This document shows, piece after piece, positions 49,392 through 57,805 of a stretch of 64,000 nt of DNA. Source of the stretch: Paenibacillus_E sp040812395 (GTDB lineage: Bacteria > Bacillota > Bacilli > Paenibacillales > NBRC-103111). Below the pieces are notes generated by a model, which was not told the DNA's origin, did not search any database, and saw only the letters and a list, made by a program, of their open reading frames with translations. Position 1 is the stretch's first letter. Each line of letters starts with the position of its first letter. The stretch covers positions 186,001 to 250,000 of the forward strand of contig NZ_JBFNXH010000005.1 of NCBI RefSeq assembly GCF_040812395.1, read 5' to 3'. Both the position numbers and the translations under genes were made by a program.

Positions 49392-51353
49392 TTGCCTAGA
49401 CATCTGGTCATCGGAAATGGAAAATTTCTTATTAACCTCGATCAGCATTCCTACATGCGCGATCTGTATTATCCTTACGTAGGCCAGCTTAACCATATCG
49501 GCGGCTATCAGTGCCGTGTAGGTATATGGGTAGATGGCGCATTTGCATGGCTCAATGCCCCCGAATGGCAATTCAAGCTTGGCTATGTGGAAGATTCACT
49601 CGTCACCGAGGTCACGGCAACACATCCCGATCTTGGCATCACCCTGCTCATGAATGACGGCGTACATCAGCGCGAGGACATCTATTTGAAACGCATTCAA
49701 ATCACGAATCACAAAAACACCGTACGTGAAGTCCGTATGTTTTTCAACCAGGATTTGCTCATTAATGAAACAGAAGTTGGAGATACGGCCGCTTACTATC
49801 CAACAACGAATACGGTTTTTCATTATAAGAAAGATAGATATTTCATGTTTAATGGCAGCACGGGAACAGAGGGCATTTTCCAGTATTCTACAGGTGTCAA
49901 GAGGTTCTATAATGCCGAAGGTACGTGGCGTGACGCTGAGGATGGTCACTTGATGGGCAATGCCATTGCGCAAGGGTCTGTTGACAGTACGATCTCCTTC
50001 CGGCTTTTCGTACCTCCGGAGGCGAATCAGACGATGTATTACTGGATGGGCGCAGGCAAAACGCTTGAGGAAGTAAAAACGCTCGATACGTACGTCAAAG
50101 ATAGCCATCCCGGTAAGCTGCTTGACCGCATTACGGTTTATTGGCAGCGCTGGGCAAATAAATCCGAACGCGACTACGGGGATTTGCCATTAAACGTTCA
50201 ACGTCTTTTCAAACAAAGCCTGCTGCTCGTCAGAACCCAAACCGACGTGAACGGCGCCATCATTGCCGCTAATGATTCGGATATTATGCAGAGCAATCGC
50301 GATCACTACAGCTACATGTGGCCGAGGGATGGCGCATTAATTGCTTATTCCATGTCAATGGCTGGCTATCAGGGCATGATCATCCCCTTCTTCAACTTCT
50401 GCGCCAACGTTCTGTCGGCTGAAGGTTATTTGCACCATAAATACAATCCTGACGGCACCGTCGGGTCCAGCTGGCATCCTTACATTCATTCAGGCCGGGT
50501 GCAGCTGCCGATTCAAGAAGACGAAACAGCCCTGGTCTTGTTCGCGCTCTGGCAGGATTTCCAGAAGCATGGAAGCCTGGAGTTTGCACAGTCCCTTTAC
50601 CGCAACCTGATTCGCAGAGCGGCGAGATTTATGTCCACTTACATCGATCAGGAGCTGAACTTGCCGAAACCCAGCTACGATCTATGGGAAGAACGCTACG
50701 GCATTTACACCTTCACGGCTTCAGCTGTGTATGGCGGACTTATTGCCGCTTCCAACTTCAGCAACTTGTTCGGGGATGAGGAAAGAAGCAATCGGTATAA
50801 GCACACGGCGGAGAAAATCAAAGCCGGTATCCTTAACCACCTCTGGGATGAGAACGAAGGCCGCTTCGTTCGCGGCTTGTATCTGGAAGACGGCGAATGG
50901 GTCAAGGATATGACGCTGGAGAGCTCGGTTTATGGCATTTTCGAATTCGGCGTCCTGGCTGCTGACGATGAACGTGTCGTGAGTACGATGAAAGCCAACA
51001 AAGACGGCCTCATGATCAAAACCGAAATCGGAGGCTCCGCCCGCTATCATCACGATTATTACTTCCAGCGCTCCACCGATATCGACAACGTCCCTGGAAA
51101 TCCTTGGATCATCTGCACGTTATGGATTGCCGAGTGGGAAATCGAATACGCCAAAACGCTTGCCGATCTGGAATCCCCACGCAAAACCTTGGAATGGGTC
51201 GTCAAGCATGCGATGGAAAGCGGCGTTCTGCCTGAGCAATTGGATCCATTTACAGGAGATCCTGTATCCGTTGCTCCGCTCACTTGGTCTCATGCCACGT
51301 ATGTGTTGACTGTCGTAAAGTATTTGAACAAATACAAACAGCTAGTTAAATAA
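49392..51353 (+). CDS. GH15 glucoamylase-like glycoside hydrolase
   Basis: A 653-residue GH15 family protein. The N-terminal beta-sandwich starts PRHLVIGNGKFLINLDQ. The (alpha/alpha)6 barrel carries the catalytic acid at Glu433/434 in YDLWEERYG and the base at Glu615 in LPEQLDPFTG; MWPRDGALIAY is another signature. No signal peptide, so intracellular: it would release glucose (or trehalose-derived glucose) from alpha-glucans made by the cluster. TTG 49392 with GGGGAAGTG upstream gives the usual family N-terminus; an upstream GTG at 49269 adds 41 unmatched residues and has no ribosome binding site. The terminator follows at 51356. Confidence 0.88.
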   Translation: MPRHLVIGNGKFLINLDQHSYMRDLYYPYVGQLNHIGGYQCRVGIWVDGAFAWLNAPEWQFKLGYVEDSLVTEVTATHPDLGITLLMNDGVHQREDIYLKRIQITNHKNTVREVRMFFNQDLLINETEVGDTAAYYPTTNTVFHYKKDRYFMFNGSTGTEGIFQYSTGVKRFYNAEGTWRDAEDGHLMGNAIAQGSVDSTISFRLFVPPEANQTMYYWMGAGKTLEEVKTLDTYVKDSHPGKLLDRITVYWQRWANKSERDYGDLPLNVQRLFKQSLLLVRTQTDVNGAIIAANDSDIMQSNRDHYSYMWPRDGALIAYSMSMAGYQGMIIPFFNFCANVLSAEGYLHHKYNPDGTVGSSWHPYIHSGRVQLPIQEDETALVLFALWQDFQKHGSLEFAQSLYRNLIRRAARFMSTYIDQELNLPKPSYDLWEERYGIYTFTASAVYGGLIAASNFSNLFGDEERSNRYKHTAEKIKAGILNHLWDENEGRFVRGLYLEDGEWVKDMTLESSVYGIFEFGVLAADDERVVSTMKANKDGLMIKTEIGGSARYHHDYYFQRSTDIDNVPGNPWIICTLWIAEWEIEYAKTLADLESPRKTLEWVVKHAMESGVLPEQLDPFTGDPVSVAPLTWSHATYVLTVVKYLNKYKQLVK

Positions 51354-51355
51354 TC

Positions 51356-51395
51356 AAAAAATCCCGTTCTCTCGACTGTGAGGGCGGGATTTTTG
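51356..51395. terminator. Bidirectional terminator
   Basis: AAAAATCCCG pairs with CGGGATTTTT, with inner TCTC/GAGG pairing, between the GH15 gene and the ABC permease gene. Confidence 0.85.
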
Positions 51396-51400
51396 TTCTG

Positions 51401-53035
51401 TTATCGGCGAAATCCGAACTTCCATAGACACACATTCAGTGCGGCGCTTACAGCGATGAATGCATACACGCCATAGGGAAACATCGTGCTTCCATAATGC
51501 AAAAATCCAATGCCACCGATTAGTAGAATTAATGGAAATACCTTCCAACCATCCTTCTTCTGGGCCCATTCGAACGATTCTGAGAAAGGCAATCCTTGCT
51601 TCATGCTTCGGAAGCAAATCATCCCGTATAAACTGGCAACGATGGCAATAGCCACAAGATCGGGAATAATTCTATATCCAAAAACCGCCGTATGTATGAT
51701 GCTTTCCACAACAAACATCGGCAAAAATAATTTGACATAGACGGCTTTCAATACGCCTTTATACAGCGCCGTTGTGGTTATTAGAGGTGCCGCTCCATAG
51801 ATCCAAGACCCTTTATAAGTCCCTGAATACCGCAGCATCATGATCACAGTAGGAATAAGCAGCAGCGAAGAGTAGATGTATAAGTACCCACTGCTGGCAG
51901 ACACTTCAGCCCAGGATGAATACCTCAACGTAGTGAAAAGGAAAATATAGGGCAATATAATCGAAAATCCAAGGGACGGGTAGACTTTCAGCTTGAATTC
52001 ACGCTCAGTCTTCATCATCTTTCCAGCAAATCGGAAAAAAGCCCACTCCATCTTGTCCGCGCATAACCAGTTGAGGAAGCGATCGGATCGCAGTCTGCCG
52101 CTGGAGGCAGCTCCTCCACTCTGGTAAGCGAGCTTGCGGAGATTGCGTTCAAATGCTGGCATGCATTGTATATAGATGACAATGGCCAGGATCGGAACGA
52201 TGACGGCAAGCACGGAGAATGCCACATGCACTTTATCCAGATTCCCCTCGAACAGCATTTCCATCAGTGATCCGTACCATACTGGAGGAATAAGGACTTG
52301 CCACCATTTCAAGTGAAATACAATGTTCAATTGGACAATTTCGAACGATCTGGAGATCAGCTGATAGCCAATCGTTATGGCAATCGTCAAGCCGATTTGG
52401 ACATAGTTAATGATATCCTTCAGCTTTTCTCCGTCAAATATTTGCAAAATGAATAAATAGATGAGCGCCGTCAGTACAACGAAGAATAAGTCCAGCAGTA
52501 CGATTTCCGCTAAAAACAGGAGTGTGAATGAGATGCCATGACGGAAAAGAGCAGCCGCCAACGGCGCCGCCATGAGCGCTCCCGTAAGAAATAACAAATA
52601 TATGATCACGTGAACTGTCTTCGCTGCATTGATCGTACGCCGGTTGATCGGCTTCGTCAGCAGCACCTGATGGTCGCGCACATCCAACATGACCGATGAA
52701 AAATCAGCAATCATCGTCGTCATAATGATAAACGAGAACATCCCGAAGACAAGACTCATCTGAAACAGGTAGTGTTTCCCCATGAGCAGAAGGGGAACCA
52801 TCATCAGCCCCATTAGTGCATAGAACCATAAGGATTTAATAAATTGGTTGCTGTGCTCGTTGACGTTGTAATCATTCTTTTTTCTGTTGGAGTTTAGCAA
52901 AATCGTTGCGCTTCTTCGACCATCCATGGTCAGCTTCATTTGTAAAATACGTCTCATGACCGGATAATCGGTCCCCAGCCTGGTGAACATCCATTGACAG
53001 CGGTCCAGTATGCGAAGTGTTCGGAAATCTTCCAT
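51401..53035 (-). CDS. ABC-2 type exporter permease
   Basis: A 544-residue membrane protein with about 12 hydrophobic helices and a short cytosolic N-terminus. The sequence around LTKPINRRTINAAKTVHV is typical of the coupling region in large Firmicute ABC exporter permeases (ABC-2/YhaP or EcsB-like). ATG 53035 has GAGGAT upstream and begins three bases after the ATPase stop, so both subunits are co-translated. Substrate unknown. Confidence 0.82.
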   Translation of the reverse strand: MEDFRTLRILDRCQWMFTRLGTDYPVMRRILQMKLTMDGRRSATILLNSNRKKNDYNVNEHSNQFIKSLWFYALMGLMMVPLLLMGKHYLFQMSLVFGMFSFIIMTTMIADFSSVMLDVRDHQVLLTKPINRRTINAAKTVHVIIYLLFLTGALMAAPLAAALFRHGISFTLLFLAEIVLLDLFFVVLTALIYLFILQIFDGEKLKDIINYVQIGLTIAITIGYQLISRSFEIVQLNIVFHLKWWQVLIPPVWYGSLMEMLFEGNLDKVHVAFSVLAVIVPILAIVIYIQCMPAFERNLRKLAYQSGGAASSGRLRSDRFLNWLCADKMEWAFFRFAGKMMKTEREFKLKVYPSLGFSIILPYIFLFTTLRYSSWAEVSASSGYLYIYSSLLLIPTVIMMLRYSGTYKGSWIYGAAPLITTTALYKGVLKAVYVKLFLPMFVVESIIHTAVFGYRIIPDLVAIAIVASLYGMICFRSMKQGLPFSESFEWAQKKDGWKVFPLILLIGGIGFLHYGSTMFPYGVYAFIAVSAALNVCLWKFGFRR

Positions 53036-53038
53036 GGG

Positions 53039-53815
53039 CTAATCCTCACGTACAATGGAGACAAAATGCTCAGCAATTGCCTGATGCTCGTGAAACCCTG
53101 TCAGCTGATTAAAAATTTGCTCCAATGATCCTTCCTTGCTTTGCTCCTTCAATGCCTCGAAGCTGCCATCTGCAACAATTTCGCCGCCGTTCAGCAAAAT
53201 AATGCGCGAGCTTATTTTCTCCACAACATCCATGATATGCGAGGAATAAAAGATCGTTTTGCCCATCTTCGCAAGCTGCGTCAGAATCTCCTTAACAACC
53301 ATGACACTGTTTGCATCCAGACCGCTTAACGGCTCATCGAGAAACAACAAATCAGGGTTATGAAGCAAGCTGGAGATCAGCATCACCTTCTGCTTCATAC
53401 CCTTGGAATAAGAAGCTATGCGCGAGTGATATACATCTTCCATTCCCAGTTGACGCATCAAACGGCGCGATTTGTGGTCAGCTGCATCAAAATCCATGCC
53501 ATATAGCTCTCCGACGAATGTCAAATACTCCGATGCCGTTAAGTTATCATACAGTTCCGCGATTTCCGGGACATATCCGATCCTTTTTTTATAGGCGACA
53601 TCCCCATTAGCGATATCTTTGCCAAATATGCGAATCTCCCCTGAATAGCCGCTTACCAGACCTAGCATGATCTTCACTGTGGTGCTCTTACCAGCGCCAT
53701 TAGGGCCAATGTAGCCGATAATTTGTCCACGTCCAACCTCCAGATCAATGCCCCGCAATACATATCTGTCCTCGTATTTCATCCGCAGTTCTCTAATAGA
53801 CAGTACGTTTTCCAT
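53039..53815 (-). CDS. ABC transporter ATP-binding protein
   Basis: A 258-residue ATPase of the CcmA/DrrA type. Walker A GPNGAGKSTT, signature YSKGMKQKVML and Walker B LLFLDEPLSGLD are intact, as is the H-loop (FYSSHIMDVV). It energises the permease encoded next. ATG 53815 has AGGTGGAAG upstream; an upstream in-frame start at 53848 is rejected because this ribosome binding site lies within that extension. The two genes form a simple two-component exporter operon. Confidence 0.92.
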   Translation of the reverse strand: MENVLSIRELRMKYEDRYVLRGIDLEVGRGQIIGYIGPNGAGKSTTVKIMLGLVSGYSGEIRIFGKDIANGDVAYKKRIGYVPEIAELYDNLTASEYLTFVGELYGMDFDAADHKSRRLMRQLGMEDVYHSRIASYSKGMKQKVMLISSLLHNPDLLFLDEPLSGLDANSVMVVKEILTQLAKMGKTIFYSSHIMDVVEKISSRIILLNGGEIVADGSFEALKEQSKEGSLEQIFNQLTGFHEHQAIAEHFVSIVRED

Positions 53816-53912
53816 AGCTTCCACCTGCTTTCTTTTTGCCGCATCCACTAATGATAGCAGAAATAAGATGGAAAAATCTACCTATTATGGCTGAACGACA
53901 CGTTCATACTCG

Positions 53913-54311
53913 CTATTCGTTCACTTCCTCATACGCTCTCTCATACGTCTGAGCATCCCAAAGTTGCTCGAGTTCAGCCTCTTCGGAGAATTTGAGCGAG
54001 TATAGCCACCCTTTATCGTAAGGAGATTCATGGAGCATGTGTATAGATCTATCCAAAAGCAAATTCACAGCCACAACTTGACCAGATAACGGAGCGAACG
54101 TATCGTGTTCATCGTCCGAAATTGTTTCAATTGTACCCAGAAACTGCCCTTTCTGCACAAACGTCCCCATTTCGGGCAGCTCGATGAACACTACCATCCC
54201 TAGCTCCATAATGCCGTAATCGGTTAAGCCGATAATCGCCCGATCCCCTTCTATTCGTATCCAGAAATGATCCCTTGTATATTTCAAATGTGCTGGAACT
54301 GACACGTCCAT
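53913..54311 (-). CDS. GcvH-like lipoyl-domain protein lacking the lipoyl lysine
   Basis: About 132 residues with clear GcvH fold: YTRDHFWIRIEGDRAIIGLTDYG, GMVVFIELPEMGT and APLSGQVVAVNLLL. The lipoylation turn, ESVKxxSD in GcvH, reads ETISDDEHD, so Ser replaces the modified Lys. It cannot carry lipoate in the usual way. ATG 54311 follows GGAGG closely; GTG 54305 is a better-spaced alternative. The frame reaching further upstream crosses the ahpC terminator and is rejected. It lies 15 bp after that terminator on the same strand as the peroxiredoxin gene. Its function is unknown; a regulatory or scaffold role is possible. Confidence 0.82.
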   Translation of the reverse strand: MDVSVPAHLKYTRDHFWIRIEGDRAIIGLTDYGIMELGMVVFIELPEMGTFVQKGQFLGTIETISDDEHDTFAPLSGQVVAVNLLLDRSIHMLHESPYDKGWLYSLKFSEEAELEQLWDAQTYERAYEEVNE

Positions 54312-54326
54312 TCGCCTCCAACGGAG

Positions 54327-54372
54327 AAAAAGCTCCTCAGCCCGCATTCGCATGCCAGCCGGAGGAGCTTCT
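54327..54372 (-). terminator. Terminator of the peroxiredoxin gene
   Basis: On the minus strand AGCTCCTC (54369-54362) pairs with GAGGAGCT (54338-54331), followed by TTTTTCTCC. Confidence 0.85.
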
Positions 54373-54388
54373 TCATAATTGATAAATC

Positions 54389-54937
54389 TTATTTTACAAC
54401 CAGATTTTTGTCGCCTGGTTTCCAGTTCATTGGGCACAAACCGCCGGATTGAAGCGCTTGAAGCACGCGAAGCGTTTCTTCTACGCTGCGGCCTACGTCA
54501 TTGTGGTTAACAACTTCGTATTTCAGTTCGCCTTCTGGATCGATGATGAACAGACCGCGAAGCGCGATACCTTCTTCTTCGATCAGAACGCCGTAGTCAC
54601 GAGCTACGGATTTCGTGATGTCAGCAGCAAGCGGGAATTCCAATTTGCCAAGACCGTTGTCATTGATTGGCGTATTGATCCAAGCTTTGTGCGTATGGAT
54701 GCTGTCGATCGAAACACCAAGGATCTCAGTGTCCAGTTCTTTGAACTGGCTAGCTGCATGGCTCAATGCTGTAATTTCTGTAGGGCACACGAATGTGAAA
54801 TCCAATGGGTAGAAGAACAATACTAACCATTTTCCTTTGTAATCGGACAATGAAGCTTTACCAAACGCTTTGCCATCACCTGTAGCTGTCTCCATTGTAA
54901 AATCTGGAGCTTGTTTACCAACTAAACGCTCTGCCAT
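54389..54937 (-). CDS. 2-Cys peroxiredoxin (AhpC/TSA family)
   Basis: A 182-residue typical 2-Cys peroxiredoxin. The peroxidatic Cys51 is in DFTFVCPTEI and the resolving Cys168 in GGLCPMNW. It reduces H2O2 and organic hydroperoxides with thioredoxin or AhpF as donor; no ahpF is adjacent. ATG 54937 has GAGGAGGAA upstream. It is divergent from a Crp/Fnr regulator, and a 7-1-7 palindrome resembling a PerR box lies in the shared promoter region (55032-55046). Confidence 0.95.
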   Translation of the reverse strand: MAERLVGKQAPDFTMETATGDGKAFGKASLSDYKGKWLVLFFYPLDFTFVCPTEITALSHAASQFKELDTEILGVSIDSIHTHKAWINTPINDNGLGKLEFPLAADITKSVARDYGVLIEEEGIALRGLFIIDPEGELKYEVVNHNDVGRSVEETLRVLQALQSGGLCPMNWKPGDKNLVVK

Positions 54938-55031
54938 GTGTATAATTCCTCCTCAAATCTATCTTTATCATATAAAATGGTAACATCCGACTACTTGAAA
55001 GTCAATAATTAGATTTTATATTAATTAATAA

Positions 55032-55046
55032 TTATTATCATAATAA
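55032..55046. promoter_or_regulatory. Candidate PerR box
   Basis: TTATTATCATAATAA is a perfect 7-1-7 palindrome that matches the PerR consensus TTATAATNATTATAA at 13 of 15 positions. It lies ~95 bp upstream of the peroxiredoxin ATG and directly before the Crp/Fnr gene, so it could control either. Fur or Zur could also bind such a box. Confidence 0.55.
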
Positions 55047-55059
55047 AGTGAGGTTGAAA

Positions 55060-55650
55060 ATGAACGAAACTAGCGCCCTCGAACATTACCTGGATGCACT
55101 CCATCCCTTATCGTGGGAACAGAAGCAGCGTTTCTTCAGCTTATTCACAGCATTCGCCATCGAAAAAAATGTACATCTGCTAAGGGCTGGCGACCGGGTC
55201 GAGCATCTTTACTTCTGTCTGTCGGGCAGCTTTCGCATGTATTACAGCACCTTCGAAGGCAGGGAACGCGTCAAGACGCTTGGTGCCGCAGGCGATTTTG
55301 TCACCTCCTACAGCGCACTTTTGACAGGATGCCCCTCGTCCATTTCCATTCAGGCGCTACAGTCTTCCAAACTGCTCAAGGCCCGGTTCTCGGACTTCAA
55401 GGCGCTAACCGCCGTCGATCCGGTTTGGGAGCGTGTCGCCCGGCTTGTATCCGAAGGGTTGTATATCAAGAAGGAGCGCAGGGAGATGCAGCTGTTGACA
55501 CTTTCCGCAGAGGAGCGCTACCTCATCTTCCTCAATGAGTTTGGCCCGTGGGAGGATCAGTTTCCGCAGCATCATATCGCATCGTATTTGGGCATGACGC
55601 CCGTCGCGCTTAGCCGGATTCGCTCCAAGCTAAAAAAGCAATTTCATTAA
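55060..55650 (+). CDS. Crp/Fnr family transcriptional regulator
   Basis: A 196-residue protein with a cyclic-nucleotide-binding fold (LRAGDRVEHLYFCLSGSFRMYY, shortened here) and a C-terminal HTH_Crp-type motif (ASYLGMTPVALSRIRSKLKK). There are no clustered N-terminal Cys residues for an Fe-S cluster, so it is not an O2-sensing Fnr. The effector is unknown. ATG 55060 has GTGAGG upstream; a GTG at 55048 is less well placed. The plus-strand SDR gene begins 71 bp downstream and may be its target. Confidence 0.88.
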   Translation: MNETSALEHYLDALHPLSWEQKQRFFSLFTAFAIEKNVHLLRAGDRVEHLYFCLSGSFRMYYSTFEGRERVKTLGAAGDFVTSYSALLTGCPSSISIQALQSSKLLKARFSDFKALTAVDPVWERVARLVSEGLYIKKERREMQLLTLSAEERYLIFLNEFGPWEDQFPQHHIASYLGMTPVALSRIRSKLKKQFH

Positions 55651-55721
55651 CCTGGGTTAATGAAGCTTCGGTCCTTTCTGTAATATGCTGAAGGCAACTC
55701 TTACGGAAGGATACGATTCCT

Positions 55722-56456
55722 ATGAAATTATCTGGTCATTGCGTGCTTATTACAGGCGGTTCAGCCGGTATCGGGTTATCGCTGGCAACAAGGCTCTCCA
55801 AACTCGGCAATAAAGTCATTATCGCCAGCAGCAGTCAGGAAAAGCTGAATCAAGCGGTTCAATCCTGCCCGACTCTTATACCTTATGCGTGTAATCTTGA
55901 CAATCTGGAAGCTCTGCCAGCATTCGCCGAAAAACTGATCGCCGAGCATCCCGATCTGAATCTTCTCATCAATAACGCCGGTATCCAGTTCCGCTATAAC
56001 TGGCTGACGGAGCCCGATATTCCGGTTAAAATCAATCGGGAAATCCGGGTTAACCTCATCTCAGCCATGCAGATGTGCAGCGCCTTCCTGCCTCATTTGG
56101 CAAAGAAGCCGGAAGCCGCTATCGTCAATGTGTCATCCGGGCTCGGCCTCGTTCCCAAGAAGGAAGCTCCCGTATACTGCGCGACGAAAGCGGCCATACA
56201 TATTTTTACCAAAAGCCTTCGCTATCAGCTTGCGGACACCACTGTCAAAGTGTTTGAAATCATTCCGCCTCTGGTCGACACTGAATTGACTCAAGGCCGC
56301 GGCAAAGGCAAAATTTCGCCTGATCAACTGACAGACGAATTTATCAACGCTTTCGAACGCAACCGTTATGAAATCCGCATCGGCAAAGTCAAGCTGCTGA
56401 ACCTCATCAACCGATTGGCTCCCGCCGTCGCCGATCGCATTATGCGTGACAGATAA
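55722..56456 (+). CDS. Short-chain dehydrogenase, DltE-like
   Basis: A 244-residue SDR. Cofactor motif TGGSAGIG (11-18), NNAG at 84-87, and catalytic Ser139, Tyr152 and Lys156 (YCATK) are all present. The segment EIIPPLVDTELT resembles DltE-type SDRs from Bacillus. Unlike the SDR at 4661, it is catalytically complete. The ATG has GGAAGGAT upstream. It follows the Crp/Fnr-type regulator gene. A bidirectional terminator follows. Confidence 0.9.
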   Translation: MKLSGHCVLITGGSAGIGLSLATRLSKLGNKVIIASSSQEKLNQAVQSCPTLIPYACNLDNLEALPAFAEKLIAEHPDLNLLINNAGIQFRYNWLTEPDIPVKINREIRVNLISAMQMCSAFLPHLAKKPEAAIVNVSSGLGLVPKKEAPVYCATKAAIHIFTKSLRYQLADTTVKVFEIIPPLVDTELTQGRGKGKISPDQLTDEFINAFERNRYEIRIGKVKLLNLINRLAPAVADRIMRDR

Positions 56457-56499
56457 ATCAATGGATGGCTCTGCGCCCGCGCAAAGTAAGTCCTAATTG

Positions 56500-56557
56500 C
56501 AAAAAAGAGCTCACCGGACGGGCAATCTCTGCGCTTCCGGCAAGCTCTTTTTTTTAT
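56500..56557. terminator. Bidirectional terminator
   Basis: AAAAAGAGCT pairs with AGCTCTTTTT, with inner CCGGA/TCCGG, between the DltE-like SDR gene and leuB. Confidence 0.88.
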
Positions 56558-57633
56558 TTACGCATAGCGTCTACGATCAGTTGACCCATTGCAACAGTAC
56601 CAATGGCTTTGCTCTTATCCACAGCGATGTCGCCTGTGCGGTGACCCGCATCCAGCACTTCTTTTACAGCGCGCTCGATGGAATCCGCTGCTTCGTGGTA
56701 TCCGAAAGTCAGGCGGAACATGAGTGCAACGGAAAGAATCGTTGCGATTGGATTGGAAATGCCTTGTCCAGCAATATCAGGCGCGGAACCGTGTACCGGC
56801 TCGTAGAGCCCGAAACTGCCTTCGCCAAGCGAAGCGGAGGACAACATGCCGATGGAACCTGTCAGCATCGCTGCTTCGTCGCTCAGAATGTCGCCAAACA
56901 TGTTCTCTGTAACGATAACGTCAAAGCTGGATGGACGGCGCAGCAATTGCATTGCACAGTTGTCTACGAGCACGTGTTCCAGTTCAACATCCGGATAATC
57001 TACAGCGATCCGGTTCACTGTTTCGCGCCAGAGGCGAGAAGTTTCCAGAACGTTCGCTTTATCGACGGAAGCCAGCTTCTTGCGGCGCGTTTGAGCGATT
57101 TCGAAAGCTTGGCGAGCAATACGCTCAATCTCAGCAACGTTATATGCGCAAGTATCGACAGCTTCTTGACCGTTAGCCGTCTCACGGCGGAATTTCTCAC
57201 CGAAGTAGATGCCGCCAGTCAATTCACGCACAACGATTAGGTCTGTGCCTTCCAGAACTTCGGGCTTCAACGTGGAAGCTTCTTTCAAGCAGTCGAAAAT
57301 GACAGCCGGACGAATGTTTGAGAACAGTCCAAGCGCTTTACGAATGCCAAGAAGGCCAGTCTCAGGACGAAGCTCCTTGGAGTTGTTGTCCCATTTTGGA
57401 CCGCCAACTGCTCCTAAAAGAACAGCATCTGCCGATTGGCAAACTTTCAGCGTTTCTTCCGGAAGCGGAGTGCCTTTCTCATCAATGGCAATCCCTCCGA
57501 ACAAGGCATGCTCTGTTTCAAATTGATATCCGAACAATTCTTCGGTACGTTTCAATACTTTTTCCGCTTCTGCAACGACTTCTGGACCGATTCCGTCACC
57601 AGCGATTACAGCGATTTTTTTAACTTCTGCCAT
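56554..57633 (-). CDS. leuB: 3-isopropylmalate dehydrogenase
   Basis: A 359-residue NAD+-dependent dehydrogenase of leucine synthesis; converts 3-isopropylmalate to 2-ketoisocaproate. Signatures are IAGDGIGPEVV at the N-terminus, RELTGGIYFGEK and NMFGDILSDEAAMLTGSIGM. Standard length. ATG 57633 has GGAGTG upstream. It is separated from leuA and ilvC by ~4 kb of unrelated genes, so the usual ilv-leu operon has been broken up in this genome. No leuCD is seen in the window. Confidence 0.96.
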   Translation of the reverse strand: MAEVKKIAVIAGDGIGPEVVAEAEKVLKRTEELFGYQFETEHALFGGIAIDEKGTPLPEETLKVCQSADAVLLGAVGGPKWDNNSKELRPETGLLGIRKALGLFSNIRPAVIFDCLKEASTLKPEVLEGTDLIVVRELTGGIYFGEKFRRETANGQEAVDTCAYNVAEIERIARQAFEIAQTRRKKLASVDKANVLETSRLWRETVNRIAVDYPDVELEHVLVDNCAMQLLRRPSSFDVIVTENMFGDILSDEAAMLTGSIGMLSSASLGEGSFGLYEPVHGSAPDIAGQGISNPIATILSVALMFRLTFGYHEAADSIERAVKEVLDAGHRTGDIAVDKSKAIGTVAMGQLIVDAMRK

Positions 57634-57805
57634 GACTATCCTTCACTCCTTAGAGTATTGTGTAAGCAACTCTTGCCTCATAAGCATATATGCTGATCTC
57701 ATTGTACCATAACTGGCTTCTTATACTTAGATATAAAAGCTATTGCTTTTATAGGAATCGCCTATAAACCTAAGCATTAAAAATGGCATATACATTGCAT
57801 TTTCT

